A stretch of 12,977 nt of DNA from Bacteroidales bacterium UBA1237 (GCA_002308935.1 DBWN01000131.1:3322-16298); one strand, 5' to 3'; numbered from the stretch's first letter, positions 1 through 8,488 are shown. The notes: generated by a model not told the origin, from the sequence alone. Numbers and translations are program-made.

Positions 1-9
1 TTTCTTCAT
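1..9 (-). CDS. start of a further minus-strand gene, cut by the window edge
   Basis: The minus strand reads ATG AAG AAA (Met-Lys-Lys) from base 9 to base 1 and then leaves the window. It lies 21 bp after the stop of the 219-aa secreted protein gene. Met-Lys-Lys is the usual opening of a signal peptide in this window (SusD, the DUF3823 protein and the esterase all start that way), so this is probably the next secreted protein of the same transcription unit. Three codons say nothing about function, and a chance ATG is possible. Confidence 0.4.
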
Positions 10-30
10 GATAAAGATGTGTGGTCAGGT

Positions 31-690
31 TTATTGTCCTGCCCACTGACGGCAGAACTCCAAAAGTCCCTCCTTGGTGTCAGGAGCTTTCTTGTTGGAC
101 TTGAACCAGGCTTCGATATCCGCCTTCTTGTCCGGGAAGCACTTCTGGAAGTTCTTCTTGCTTGTGGGCATGACCTCGTTGTCTACGCTCAGAAAAACCG
201 TTTCCGACATACGATAAGGATAGGACTTGACGTTCTCCAACTGGTATAGCTGACCTCCTGAAGCGAAAGCACCATATTCCTGGATGGATGTCGTCTGGGA
301 AGCCATTCCATAACCACCTGTCTTACTGTCGCTCATCACAAGAACGTCACGCTTCACGGCAATGCCGACCTCGTCGGTCACAGGTACAAGTCTATAGAAA
401 GAGCCTTGATTCCACAGGAATGTGACTCCATCAATGACCACCTTGGTAATAGCATCGTCTTTATCTGCCGCCAACTCCTGACCGTTACGGTCTTTGAAGC
501 GGATACTGTTGTCCAGAGCACAAATATTGAAAGTCCCTTGGACAGGGGGCCTACCATTGTATACTATGCTGCCTTTTCCGAAAGAAGGCATAAGATAGAA
601 CACATCCTCCGGTATGCTGTTCCCCTCCTGCGCGGACAAGGACAAAATTGAAAGCAGCAGTATGAATACAGTATAAGCCAGACGTTTCAT
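31..690 (-). CDS. secreted protein of unknown function, 219 aa
   Basis: This is a complete ORF with a clear Sec signal peptide (MKRLAYTVFILLLSILSLSA, likely cleaved before Gln21) and no lipobox cysteine, so it is predicted to be periplasmic or secreted. The mature part resembles, from memory, a widespread unnamed Bacteroidota family. The features seen are an early YLMPSFGKGSIVYNGRP segment (about residues 32-48), a central strand-rich region with FKDRNGQEL (65-73), a SQTTSIQEYGAF segment (131-142), and a C-terminal region with KNFQKCFPDKKADIEAWFK (179-197) followed by a charged helix. I know no reaction or binding partner for this family. It lies 87 bp after the DUF3823 gene, beyond a terminator-like hairpin, so it may be transcribed only partly with the SusC/D operon. 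The start is the only Met that places the signal peptide at the N-terminus. That it is a real gene is fairly sure; its role is unknown. Confidence 0.85.
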   Translation of the reverse strand: MKRLAYTVFILLLSILSLSAQEGNSIPEDVFYLMPSFGKGSIVYNGRPPVQGTFNICALDNSIRFKDRNGQELAADKDDAITKVVIDGVTFLWNQGSFYRLVPVTDEVGIAVKRDVLVMSDSKTGGYGMASQTTSIQEYGAFASGGQLYQLENVKSYPYRMSETVFLSVDNEVMPTSKKNFQKCFPDKKADIEAWFKSNKKAPDTKEGLLEFCRQWAGQ

Positions 691-732
691 GTGAAAACAG
701 TTTTTCAGTTTTTACTGCAAATATTGTACGAC

Positions 733-760
733 AAAATGGGCCGGAGTAGCCCCCGGCCCA
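733..760 (-). terminator. rho-independent terminator-like hairpin after the DUF3823 gene
   Basis: Bases 737-744 (TGGGCCGG) pair perfectly with 753-760 (CCGGCCCA), giving an 8-bp GC-rich stem with an 8-base loop. Read on the minus strand, the stem is followed by TTTT (736-733). It begins 18 bases after the TAA of the DUF3823 gene. The T-run is short, so termination may be partial, leaving some read-through into the 219-aa gene. The rest of the gap (691-777) shows no convincing promoter: only a poor AATATTTG match to the -7 consensus lies upstream of the 219-aa gene. Confidence 0.65.
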
Positions 761-777
761 AATCATCATAATTCAGA

Positions 778-1701
778 TTACTCCCAATCAGTTACTTCAG
801 TGATTGTGCTGAAATCAGCAGAAACCTTGTAAACTGCAGAGTAGTTGTACATTTCGTTCGGGTTCACAGTACCGTCGGACTTGTACTCAGCAGGGTGATG
901 GATGGTCTTATGGGGAGTCTTCGCAATAAGATCATTCCAGTTGCTGAAGTCTGAAGCGAGTTCGCCCCAAGGGAACTTGTCCATATCAACGGTGTCCTCA
1001 TCCCAAGCGGGAACAACGGAGCAATGAGTCGCCATGACACCAATGCGGACATAGTGAGGCTGGCTGTATTTGAACTCATTGTTGTTTCCTCCGGTAACGT
1101 TCACGCGAAGTTCATAATTGCCGGGCTCACCGAATCCAGTGGAAGCGGTGGCGTCTTTGAAATTGTTGTGAGCCTTGCCGACGAAACGGTCCTGGGCACC
1201 CATGAAGAATACCCTGATACCATTGGTCTTGCTGGCGTCACCATGCTCGACAGTGCACTTTGCCACAAGCTGCTTGGCAGCTGCATCATAAGTGATGTTC
1301 ACGTTCTTTACCCTCGCATAAGGAGTAACCTTGAAGTCATGGGTGTTGCTTCCCTTCTTTATCGAGAACTGCTCGGTAATAGGATAGTAACTGGACGTGA
1401 GAGTCTGGATTCTGTAGTCCCCGGCAAATACCAGATTATTGGTATAAGTACCGTTTGTACGAGCATACCAAGTCTGTGCGGAAGGAGAGAAGGTACCCTT
1501 CTCCGGTACGAAGTTCTCTTCGTAAATCGTGAAAGAGTAACTGTCTCCACTGCCTACACCGAGCATTACAGGGTCATTGGTGCCCGCGTCGATGAATTTA
1601 CCGGTGATGGTTGCATCATAGCCTTCCATGTTGTCGAACTCGAACCAGTCGCATGACACTGCCATCAGAAGGACAGGAATGAAATACAATATCTTTTTCA
1701 T
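778..1701 (-). CDS. DUF3823-family surface lipoprotein with C-terminal insertion
   Basis: This is a 307-aa lipoprotein, probably a glycan-binding accessory of the SusC/SusD pair. The signal peptide ends in a lipobox-like MAVSC with Cys17. The next residues (D, W, F, E, F, D) are acidic and aromatic, matching the Bacteroidota signal that sends lipoproteins to the cell surface. Recognisable DUF3823 landmarks are TITGKFID (31-38), NGTYTNNLVFAGDYRI (83-98), DFKVTPYARVKNVNI (122-136) and HYVRIGVMA (216-224). The family's closing YNYSAVYKVS strand appears only at 285-294, so about 60 residues sit where I expect about ten. The open frame continues upstream into susD, but Met at 1701 is the only start giving a signal peptide, 19 bp after the susD stop. 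Family members usually follow susD; binding is inferred and no enzymatic motif is seen. Confidence 0.88.
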   Translation of the reverse strand: MKKILYFIPVLLMAVSCDWFEFDNMEGYDATITGKFIDAGTNDPVMLGVGSGDSYSFTIYEENFVPEKGTFSPSAQTWYARTNGTYTNNLVFAGDYRIQTLTSSYYPITEQFSIKKGSNTHDFKVTPYARVKNVNITYDAAAKQLVAKCTVEHGDASKTNGIRVFFMGAQDRFVGKAHNNFKDATASTGFGEPGNYELRVNVTGGNNNEFKYSQPHYVRIGVMATHCSVVPAWDEDTVDMDKFPWGELASDFSNWNDLIAKTPHKTIHHPAEYKSDGTVNPNEMYNYSAVYKVSADFSTITEVTDWE

Positions 1702-1720
1702 ACTTGAATACATTTTAAGA

Positions 1721-3652
1721 TTACTCCTGGCTCGGGTTCTTTTCAATCTGGTTCTTGTCCGCATTACTAATGCCGTTGTAATAAGCACGATAGTCACGGA
1801 TGTACAGACCATTGGGGTTGAAGGCGACATCTCCATTGTACACGTTCGCACGGACGAGGATGTACTTGGCTGTGCTACCCCTAAGGTCAACCATAGGAAC
1901 GAGAGAACGCTTGCGCTCAGCATTGGTGGAACCGAATACATATGCACGACGGCGATGGAGAGTATAAGGAAGATCGTACTCGAAAGCAAGCTCAACACGG
2001 CGCTCGTGAAGGACATTCTCAATAGTGAGTTCGATGTCATCCTTGAATGCGGCACGGTGACGGATATCGTTCAGGAGCTTCTTTGCAAGTCCCTTATCTC
2101 CCTGACCGCTCTCGGCGACAGCCTCAGCATAGTTGAGGAGAACCTCGGCATAACGGATATCAGGCCAAGGATTGGTCGAATAAAGGAGAGCTGAAGAAGG
2201 ATCAAGGAACTTGGCTATACCGAAACCGGAATTGTACCAGTTGCCGGCATTGTCATTGTCCATGAGGTGGAATCCTGAGTAGTCGCTTTCGAACTGTCCA
2301 CCGAAGGTGTAGTAGGTCACGCCACCAAGTTCAGCGTTGTCATCATTGTAGACGGTGTATTTACCGTCAGGTTTGATGATTCCGCCCTGGATGTTGATCT
2401 TGGTATTACGGAAGGTGCAACCAGGATATACTACGTGAGCCTGGAAACGTGCATCCTTGTTAACGAAAGCCTGAGAAGGGTCATCATACTTGATGAAATC
2501 AGTATTGACGTCGAATCCTGTCTGTCCAGGAAGACCGAGGTTGGTGACATATTGATTTTCAACACCGTCATTGCGGGTCTTCACAGTACCGTCGACACGA
2601 CCCCTGTTGCTGTCGTAATCGTCGAATGCGTCAACGAGGTTGAGTGTAACGGAATAACGTCCCCACTGCCAACCGCTACCGTTAGCGTGCACCTGATGAG
2701 GAGAGTTACCGTAGTCAAAACCGTTGGTCGATGTAGCTTGACCAAGTTCATAGCTCCTTCCAAAGATGAATTCATCATTCTGACGGGCTACGAAAAGTTC
2801 CTGAAGGCTCTTCTTTGCATCAGCCACACTTGCAGGAGATGTGCCTCCATGAAGTGAATAGACACCGGAATTGATGACCTTCGCACATGCATCAATGCAC
2901 TTCTTGTAATACTCATTGGCATAGGAAGCTTCCATGTAAGTAAGCTTCTTGCTGACTGCAGTATACTTGCTGTCTATAGGAGCTTTCCCCCAATACTTGG
3001 AAACTGAAGCGGCATAGAGAGCTGCACGTCCTTCAAGAGCATAAGCGGCATACTTGTTTGCACGATAGCTGCTTGCACCGAAGGTCTCAGGAAGAAGGTC
3101 AGCTGCTTTCTCGAACTCAGCGATGACATAGTCCCAAGTCTCTTTCTCGGTCTTTCTGGGATAGAGCAGGCCGCTGATGTCTTCGCCTCCATCGTACTTG
3201 TCATCAAGGGGTTCCTCAACGATGGGGACACCACCCAATGTACGGACCATACCGAAGTAGTAATATGCCCTGATAAAGTGGGCTTCTCCAAGCATGTTGT
3301 CGCGGACAGCTTCACTGATGGCTCCTTTTTCATACGCCAGCTGAATCTGATTGAAAAGCTTGTTAACAGCACGGATATTGGAATAGCTCCAGAAACTGGT
3401 GGTGCTGATGCTGTATGAAGCGCCATGAGTGGAAGTAGCATCCAGAGTATTCTGGTCATTGGTAGAGAAAGCTCCCATAGGGATGTTCTGGTATGCTACG
3501 GAAAGCAATCTCATCAAACCTGCTTCGCTGGAAACCAAGTCGTTCTCGGACATCTTTGTAAGGTCCCCTTCGAGACTGTCAAAGATCTTATCACAAGAAA
3601 CAAAGTTGAAAGCGAGTAACAGGGCAGCAATATATGTAAATACTTTTTTCAT
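1721..3652 (-). CDS. SusD/RagB-family glycan-binding outer-membrane lipoprotein
   Basis: This 643-aa protein captures oligosaccharide at the cell surface and forms the lid of the SusC transporter. The signal peptide ends at a lipobox with Cys20, followed by DKIFDS, an acidic surface-export context. The N-terminal helical SusD-like region includes EAHFIRAYYYFGMVRTLGG and VPIVEEPLDD (about residues 122-152), the typical tetratricopeptide-like core. The C-terminal RagB/SusD domain includes WPDIRYAEVLLNYAEAVAES (from Trp496), LLNDIRHRAAF and HERRVELAFEYDLPYTLHRR, followed by the usual proline- and asparagine-rich tail. The length is at the upper end for the family (commonly 500-650 aa). The start lies 12 bp after the susC stop, so the two are surely co-transcribed. 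Which glycan it binds cannot be read from the sequence. Confidence 0.97.
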   Translation of the reverse strand: MKKVFTYIAALLLAFNFVSCDKIFDSLEGDLTKMSENDLVSSEAGLMRLLSVAYQNIPMGAFSTNDQNTLDATSTHGASYSISTTSFWSYSNIRAVNKLFNQIQLAYEKGAISEAVRDNMLGEAHFIRAYYYFGMVRTLGGVPIVEEPLDDKYDGGEDISGLLYPRKTEKETWDYVIAEFEKAADLLPETFGASSYRANKYAAYALEGRAALYAASVSKYWGKAPIDSKYTAVSKKLTYMEASYANEYYKKCIDACAKVINSGVYSLHGGTSPASVADAKKSLQELFVARQNDEFIFGRSYELGQATSTNGFDYGNSPHQVHANGSGWQWGRYSVTLNLVDAFDDYDSNRGRVDGTVKTRNDGVENQYVTNLGLPGQTGFDVNTDFIKYDDPSQAFVNKDARFQAHVVYPGCTFRNTKINIQGGIIKPDGKYTVYNDDNAELGGVTYYTFGGQFESDYSGFHLMDNDNAGNWYNSGFGIAKFLDPSSALLYSTNPWPDIRYAEVLLNYAEAVAESGQGDKGLAKKLLNDIRHRAAFKDDIELTIENVLHERRVELAFEYDLPYTLHRRRAYVFGSTNAERKRSLVPMVDLRGSTAKYILVRANVYNGDVAFNPNGLYIRDYRAYYNGISNADKNQIEKNPSQE

Positions 3653-3664
3653 TTCACATTCAGA

Positions 3665-6600
3665 TTAGAAGTTAATGTTCACACCGAGGCTGAATGTCTT
3701 CATGATCGGAGCACCACCGCCACCGCCGATCCATCCGAAGTTACGCTCAGGATCGTAAGGTTTGAGCAGCTTATTACAGAAGGTCAGCAGGTTGGTACCG
3801 CTGGCATATACCCTCAAGCCCTTGAGGCCGATCTTGCTTATGACGTTACGAGGAAGGTTGTAACCCAACTCGACACTCTTGAGACGAAGATATGTAGCAT
3901 TGATCCAGTTGTAAGGCTGGTTGAAACGGTAAGTTCCGTTACCCCAAGTGGTGTAACCACCGGAAGTAGTGGTAAGTGCAGGCCAATAACCGCCAACCCA
4001 CTGGGAATTGGGATCGAATGGATCAGCATATCCGTCCGCAAGGTGGAAACGGTCCATATAGGTATCGAATACCTTGTAGAAGTAACCGAATCCGTAAGGT
4101 CCTGACAGGGAGACATACTTGTGGTCCATGGTCGCACCGCTGAAGGTTGCGTTGAAATCGAGGTTCTTCCAGTTGACGAAGATCATGAGACCGAACTGAA
4201 GAGGGGGGTTGGCACCGCCGCCCATGAAGGAGCTTGCGGTCTCTCCCCAAGAGTAATACTGGTCGCGGTCGTTGATGACGCCGTTGCCGTCACGGTCCTC
4301 AATCTTGTACATACCGGGAAGAAGATCACTTGCATTGCTGCCAGTATAAACATTGTAGTCATTGATTTCAGCCCAGTTCTGGAACTGTCCGCCGGCCCAT
4401 TCATAATATGTGCCGCTGAGTGCATTGCTCCAACGTCCTTCCATGAAGCTCTTGTAGTAGGCCTCATGAGAGCCATAGATAGATGTCTCTGCGGAAGCGA
4501 TCTTGGTCTGACGCTGACGTGAGAATGTGGCGGTAGCGGTAACTCGGTAATTGACTTTACCGATATGATAACGATGGGTCAACTGAAGGTCGATACCGAC
4601 GTTCTGACGCGAGTTGAGGTTGTATGAAGGAAGTGAGATTCCGTAGAAATCAGGTACGGAGTTGGCGTAGATACTGTTCGCTCCGATACCGGTGATATTG
4701 CGCCAGAACCAGTCGACGGAACCGCCGATGATACCGTTCTTGATCTCAAAGTCGAAACCGATGTCGGAAAGACGCACGTGCTGCCAAGAAAGGATGGTTT
4801 CTGCGGCTGAATTGTTGGCGTAACCGTTGATAGGAATACCAGGGTCAAACACATACTGTCCTGAAGAAGAGTATCCGAGTTGCCATGCATATGCATTACC
4901 CTGTGTAAGGGATGACTGGCCGTCAGACCAACGGAGCTTGAAGTTGTTCAGCCAAGGAAGGTTCTCCTTGACGAACTTCTCCTCAGAGACTCTCCAACCG
5001 AGAGAGTAAGCAGGGAAGAAGCCCCAGCGGTGACCGGGAGCATAAAGGTAGCTACCGTCAAGACGTGCCGAAACCTCAGCAAGATACTTGCCCTGGTAGT
5101 CGTATGTGAAACGGGCGAGATAACCGGCCTGAGCTGTTGAGCTACGGGAACCGCTTGCTGTCTGGGTATCACTGGTACCTGAACTTACGGTGTCATGGGT
5201 ATAGAATGCACCGAACTCCCTACCGCCGTTGAGATTGCTGTTCCAACCCATTCTGGTTTCGACAGCGGCCATTCCGGTAAAGTTGTGCTGTCCCCAACGA
5301 TGGCTGTAGTTCGCCTGGAGCTTACCGTAGAGCTGCTGGCTCTTGTTCCACGACTCGGAGTACCTGCTGGTACCCTTATTCTCAAGGAACTCGTTGGTCT
5401 TGTAATCATAAATAGGGACAGCTATATCAAGCAGGTTGGTCTGACGCTGATTCACATTGAATGAAGCGAAAGCATCGAGAACCAATCCCTTGAGGAACGG
5501 AGCGTCGTACTTGAGATCGAGGCTGTTGTTATAGCTGTTCATCTTTGTCTGGCTGTAACCCATGGCGTCAATGTCAAGGATAGCAGCGGGATTCCAGTGC
5601 TCTCCGTTCGCGGTTGAATAGTGACCGACTATTTCATTGCCGTTGGCATCAAGTGCGAGAGGTCCTATATCAGGCTGAGAATAACCCACATAGTACCAGA
5701 AGTTCATCTCGGAGTTCGAGGTGGAGATACCGATACGGTGGTTGAAATCGAACGAAGACTGGTATACTGCGGTCAGATGATCCGTGATTTTGGTAGTGAG
5801 GTTGCCCTGGAAGTTGAAAGCTTTGTAACCCAGCTTGTCACCATTGAGGATACCCTTATCCTGATTGAAACGGGTACTGAGGTAGTACTGAGTCTGGTTG
5901 TTACCTCCGCTGACGGAGACAGTGTGGTTCTGCTGGAACGAATACTTCTTCATGACAACTTTGTGCCAGTCAGTTCCTTTGTATCCAATCTCACCCCTTT
6001 CAGCCTTAGCAATCTCATCATCACTATAATAACCGTCGGCTGCACGGGAGTTGGCGAGCATTTCGTTACGGAACCTCATGTATGTGGGAAGATCAACTTC
6101 GTCAGGAATAGCTGTAGGAATACCGAAAGAAAGAGTGTTGGAGTAACGGACACTAGGCTTGCTGACTGCACCCTTCTTCGTAGTTACGAGGATGACACCG
6201 TTTCCAGCGCCCATACCGTAAATTGAAGCGGATGCGTCCTTAAGCACTGAGATGCTCTCGATATCTTCCGGGTTCAACTGGGAAAGGATAGCGGAACTTG
6301 AATTGCCGTAACTGCCATAGTTGAAGCCACGTCCACGCCTCTGGGCGGTTCGGACGACGCCATCAACCACAACCATAGGTTCTCCATTGAAACCACGGAT
6401 GTTAAGGTCGGTGTCGAAGTCTCCAGCACCTCCGGAAACCTGATGGATCAGGAGGCCAGGAACCTTACCCTGGAGGGATGCGGTCACATCGGACTGTTTT
6501 GTAGCAGTGAGTTCCTCTTCACGGATGTTCGTGATAGCGGAGGTAAGGGAAGCCTTCTTGGTCGTACCATAACCGACGACGACAGTCTCATCGAGGGTTG

Positions 6601-6916
6601 TGCTCTCCTCATTGAGAGTAATCGTCAACTGGGAAGACGTAGCCTTGACCAGAAGGGTCTCATAACCGATTGCTGAGACCTCGAGGTCCGCTCCGGTAGG
6701 AACCGTGAGGGTGAAGTTACCGTCAATGTCAGTTGCGGCACCGTTTGTCGTACCGGACTGCAGTACAGCCGCTCCGATAACGGGTTGCTTTTCTTGATCG
6801 ATAACCTTACCTTTCACCGTAATCGTGTTCTGCGCCAACAGCATCGGCATGCACAGCAGGAAGCCGCACAGCGCTGAAGCAAGACGCTTGAATGAAATAG
6901 CTTTCATCTTAATCAT
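3665..6916 (-). CDS. SusC/RagA-family TonB-dependent outer-membrane transporter
   Basis: This is the transporter of the pair, 1083 aa from Met at 6916 (1080 aa if Met at 6907 is used; neither has a strong Shine-Dalgarno). It uses TonB-ExbBD energy to import oligosaccharides bound by SusD. A signal peptide ends near PMLLAQ (24-29). A carboxypeptidase-regulatory-like beta-sandwich follows (about 33-102), then LDETVVVGYGTTKK (108-121), the TonB-box-like linker. The plug domain contains NIRGFNGEPMVVVDGVV (172-188) and the SusC/RagA signature LNPEDIESISVLKDAS (214-229) with NGVILVTTKKG. The rest is a long 22-strand-type barrel ending in FSLGVNINF with the expected terminal Phe. No STN domain precedes the beta-sandwich, so regulation through an anti-sigma factor is unlikely, which fits HTCS control. 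The open frame extends 57 codons upstream into the esterase gene, but that extension has no signal peptide and is rejected. Confidence 0.97.
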   Translation of the reverse strand: MIKMKAISFKRLASALCGFLLCMPMLLAQNTITVKGKVIDQEKQPVIGAAVLQSGTTNGAATDIDGNFTLTVPTGADLEVSAIGYETLLVKATSSQLTITLNEESTTLDETVVVGYGTTKKASLTSAITNIREEELTATKQSDVTASLQGKVPGLLIHQVSGGAGDFDTDLNIRGFNGEPMVVVDGVVRTAQRRGRGFNYGSYGNSSSAILSQLNPEDIESISVLKDASASIYGMGAGNGVILVTTKKGAVSKPSVRYSNTLSFGIPTAIPDEVDLPTYMRFRNEMLANSRAADGYYSDDEIAKAERGEIGYKGTDWHKVVMKKYSFQQNHTVSVSGGNNQTQYYLSTRFNQDKGILNGDKLGYKAFNFQGNLTTKITDHLTAVYQSSFDFNHRIGISTSNSEMNFWYYVGYSQPDIGPLALDANGNEIVGHYSTANGEHWNPAAILDIDAMGYSQTKMNSYNNSLDLKYDAPFLKGLVLDAFASFNVNQRQTNLLDIAVPIYDYKTNEFLENKGTSRYSESWNKSQQLYGKLQANYSHRWGQHNFTGMAAVETRMGWNSNLNGGREFGAFYTHDTVSSGTSDTQTASGSRSSTAQAGYLARFTYDYQGKYLAEVSARLDGSYLYAPGHRWGFFPAYSLGWRVSEEKFVKENLPWLNNFKLRWSDGQSSLTQGNAYAWQLGYSSSGQYVFDPGIPINGYANNSAAETILSWQHVRLSDIGFDFEIKNGIIGGSVDWFWRNITGIGANSIYANSVPDFYGISLPSYNLNSRQNVGIDLQLTHRYHIGKVNYRVTATATFSRQRQTKIASAETSIYGSHEAYYKSFMEGRWSNALSGTYYEWAGGQFQNWAEINDYNVYTGSNASDLLPGMYKIEDRDGNGVINDRDQYYSWGETASSFMGGGANPPLQFGLMIFVNWKNLDFNATFSGATMDHKYVSLSGPYGFGYFYKVFDTYMDRFHLADGYADPFDPNSQWVGGYWPALTTTSGGYTTWGNGTYRFNQPYNWINATYLRLKSVELGYNLPRNVISKIGLKGLRVYASGTNLLTFCNKLLKPYDPERNFGWIGGGGGAPIMKTFSLGVNINF

Positions 6917-6963
6917 ACGATTAATAATTGAGTTAATAAAATATGGGTTGATAGATAAGATGT

Positions 6964-8439
6964 CTACTGTATGTTCAACTGTGCCTTGACAGACTCTGCA
7001 TTCGGTGCGTTTATCACCTTGCATTCGTCGTCCAGGTAGAGGGTAGCACCGCCTACGGGATCGTATGGCGGCCATTGGGGAAGGCAATCCACGTTGGGAT
7101 CGCCTGTACGCATGAAGGAGAGCAGGGATTCGGACATCTTGTCAGCAAGAGCCCGAGGGCGAGCTCCGCCTCCGGTATGTGTCAGCATGAGATCCGTATT
7201 ACGGAACCAGAAACAAATGTCAAGACAGTGGAAGGCACCCTTCTTACCGTCAAAGAGAGGAGGGTTGAAGCCGAAGCATGCCAGATATACGGGAGCATCC
7301 TGGCCAGACTTGGCGTCGACAGCGGGGCGCATCCTCTCGCTGCCTGACAGTTCACCAGAAGTAGCACAGAATATCATTGGAACATTGTTCGAAGGACAGT
7401 TCTTGTCCGAATAGAACGTCCCCATCGGGACATTGAAGCCGTCTCCGACAGGACCGAAAGCGCCTCTCATCATTCCGTTGGAGTGGTCCTTAGAATAGTC
7501 ACGCGCGCATGCGTCCGCGAAGTCAAGGTATTCTCTCCAAGACATGTCCAGAAGCTTCTGCATACCTCCAGCCTTCTTGGCTATGTACTCGCCGAGGCCG
7601 GCGCTGAAATTGGTGTCAATCGCACCGGTTATGTTGCCGCTCAAAGCAACAGCCTTTGAGAAAAGGCCTTGTGTCTGGGCCATAGCGACAAGTGTGCAAA
7701 CCTTCGCTCCTCCGCCGGACTGTCCCATGATGGTGACATTGGAAGGATCTCCACCGAAATTGGAGATGTTATCCTTCACCCAACGGAGTGCAGCCACGAT
7801 ATCGAGGATACCGGCATTCCCTGAATCTGAATATTTCGGATCGACTTTCGAGAAATCGGTGAAACCGATGGGACCAAGGCGATGATTGAGGGAAACGAAC
7901 ACTATGTCTCCGTAGCGGCTGATGTTCTCACCGTTGTACCCGTCCTGTTCGATACCGTTACCGGAAGTGAAACCTCCGCCATGTATCCATACTAGGACAG
8001 GACGCTTCTCCGCATCCAGACCAGGAGTCCAGACGTTGAGCCGTAGGCAGTCTTCACTGACATCATCGTAGTTCCAATGGTCAGCGAAAGTCTGGTCAGT
8101 ATTCCGGTATTTGCCTTCTACACGTTGGGGTGCGGAATTACCGTAATAGACCGCCGGAAGGACACCGTCCCATGGCTCCGGAGGCTGAGGGGCACGGAAG
8201 CGGTTCTCCCCGGATGCAGGAGCACCGTATGGAATGCCCAGGAAAGTGTAAACGTTCCTGAGTATATAACCACGGACTTTACCGTATCCGGTCTGTGCCA
8301 CCGCTATGTCCTCTCCGATATAGAGCTGTTGAGCGTCTGGGTCAAGGCAGCCCGCCTTAGAATTTGAATTGCCCGAGCATGCTCCCGCAATTGCCGCCAT
8401 CGCAGCAAGAAGGACAAGAGAATAAAAACGCTTTTTCAT
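6964..8439 (-). CDS. type-B carboxylesterase (COesterase family), lipoprotein
   Basis: A 491-aa alpha/beta-hydrolase that should cleave carboxylic esters, perhaps acetyl or aromatic esters on the glycan (substrate inferred). The N-terminus is a signal peptide with Cys21 in a weak lipobox (AGAC), followed by SGNSNS, which lacks the acidic surface-export signal; the protein may face the periplasm. Family landmarks are FLGIPYGAPASGENRFRAP (66-84), the signature EDCLRLNVWTP (129-139), oxyanion-hole HGGG (153-156), NHRLGPIGF (185-193), NFGGDPSNVTIMGQSGGG (227-244) with nucleophile Ser241, probable acid Glu363 (ATSGE) and His404 in GAFHCLD. GQSGGG in place of the textbook GESAGG is common in bacterial members. 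Only 41 residues separate Glu363 from His404, where I expect about 80-100, so a helical segment appears to be missing. It is the first gene of the operon, 47 bp before susC. Confidence 0.95.
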   Translation of the reverse strand: MKKRFYSLVLLAAMAAIAGACSGNSNSKAGCLDPDAQQLYIGEDIAVAQTGYGKVRGYILRNVYTFLGIPYGAPASGENRFRAPQPPEPWDGVLPAVYYGNSAPQRVEGKYRNTDQTFADHWNYDDVSEDCLRLNVWTPGLDAEKRPVLVWIHGGGFTSGNGIEQDGYNGENISRYGDIVFVSLNHRLGPIGFTDFSKVDPKYSDSGNAGILDIVAALRWVKDNISNFGGDPSNVTIMGQSGGGAKVCTLVAMAQTQGLFSKAVALSGNITGAIDTNFSAGLGEYIAKKAGGMQKLLDMSWREYLDFADACARDYSKDHSNGMMRGAFGPVGDGFNVPMGTFYSDKNCPSNNVPMIFCATSGELSGSERMRPAVDAKSGQDAPVYLACFGFNPPLFDGKKGAFHCLDICFWFRNTDLMLTHTGGGARPRALADKMSESLLSFMRTGDPNVDCLPQWPPYDPVGGATLYLDDECKVINAPNAESVKAQLNIQ

Positions 8440-8488
8440 AACAGGGCTGTATTTGGGTTGGTCTCAGTAATACACTGTTTCACGAATG

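Noticed and set aside
1702..2055. 118-codon in-frame extension upstream of the DUF3823 gene
   Set aside because: It overlaps susD in another frame and is low-complexity Ser/Thr/Arg-rich; the lipoprotein signal starts at Met 1701.
5621..6226. 201-aa open frame antisense to susC
   Set aside because: It is a shadow of the strongly coding SusC frame with no recognisable domain. The same holds for the antisense frames at 1024-1656, 1628-2194, 2435-2857 and 4121-4522.
6917..7087. 57-codon in-frame extension upstream of susC
   Set aside because: It overlaps the end of the esterase gene, is Arg/Cys-rich and would displace the SusC signal peptide.
7726..7729. GQSGGG instead of GESAGG at the esterase nucleophile, as a sign of lost activity
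   Set aside because: The Gly-x-Ser-x-Gly elbow is intact and this variant is common in bacterial type-B carboxylesterases.
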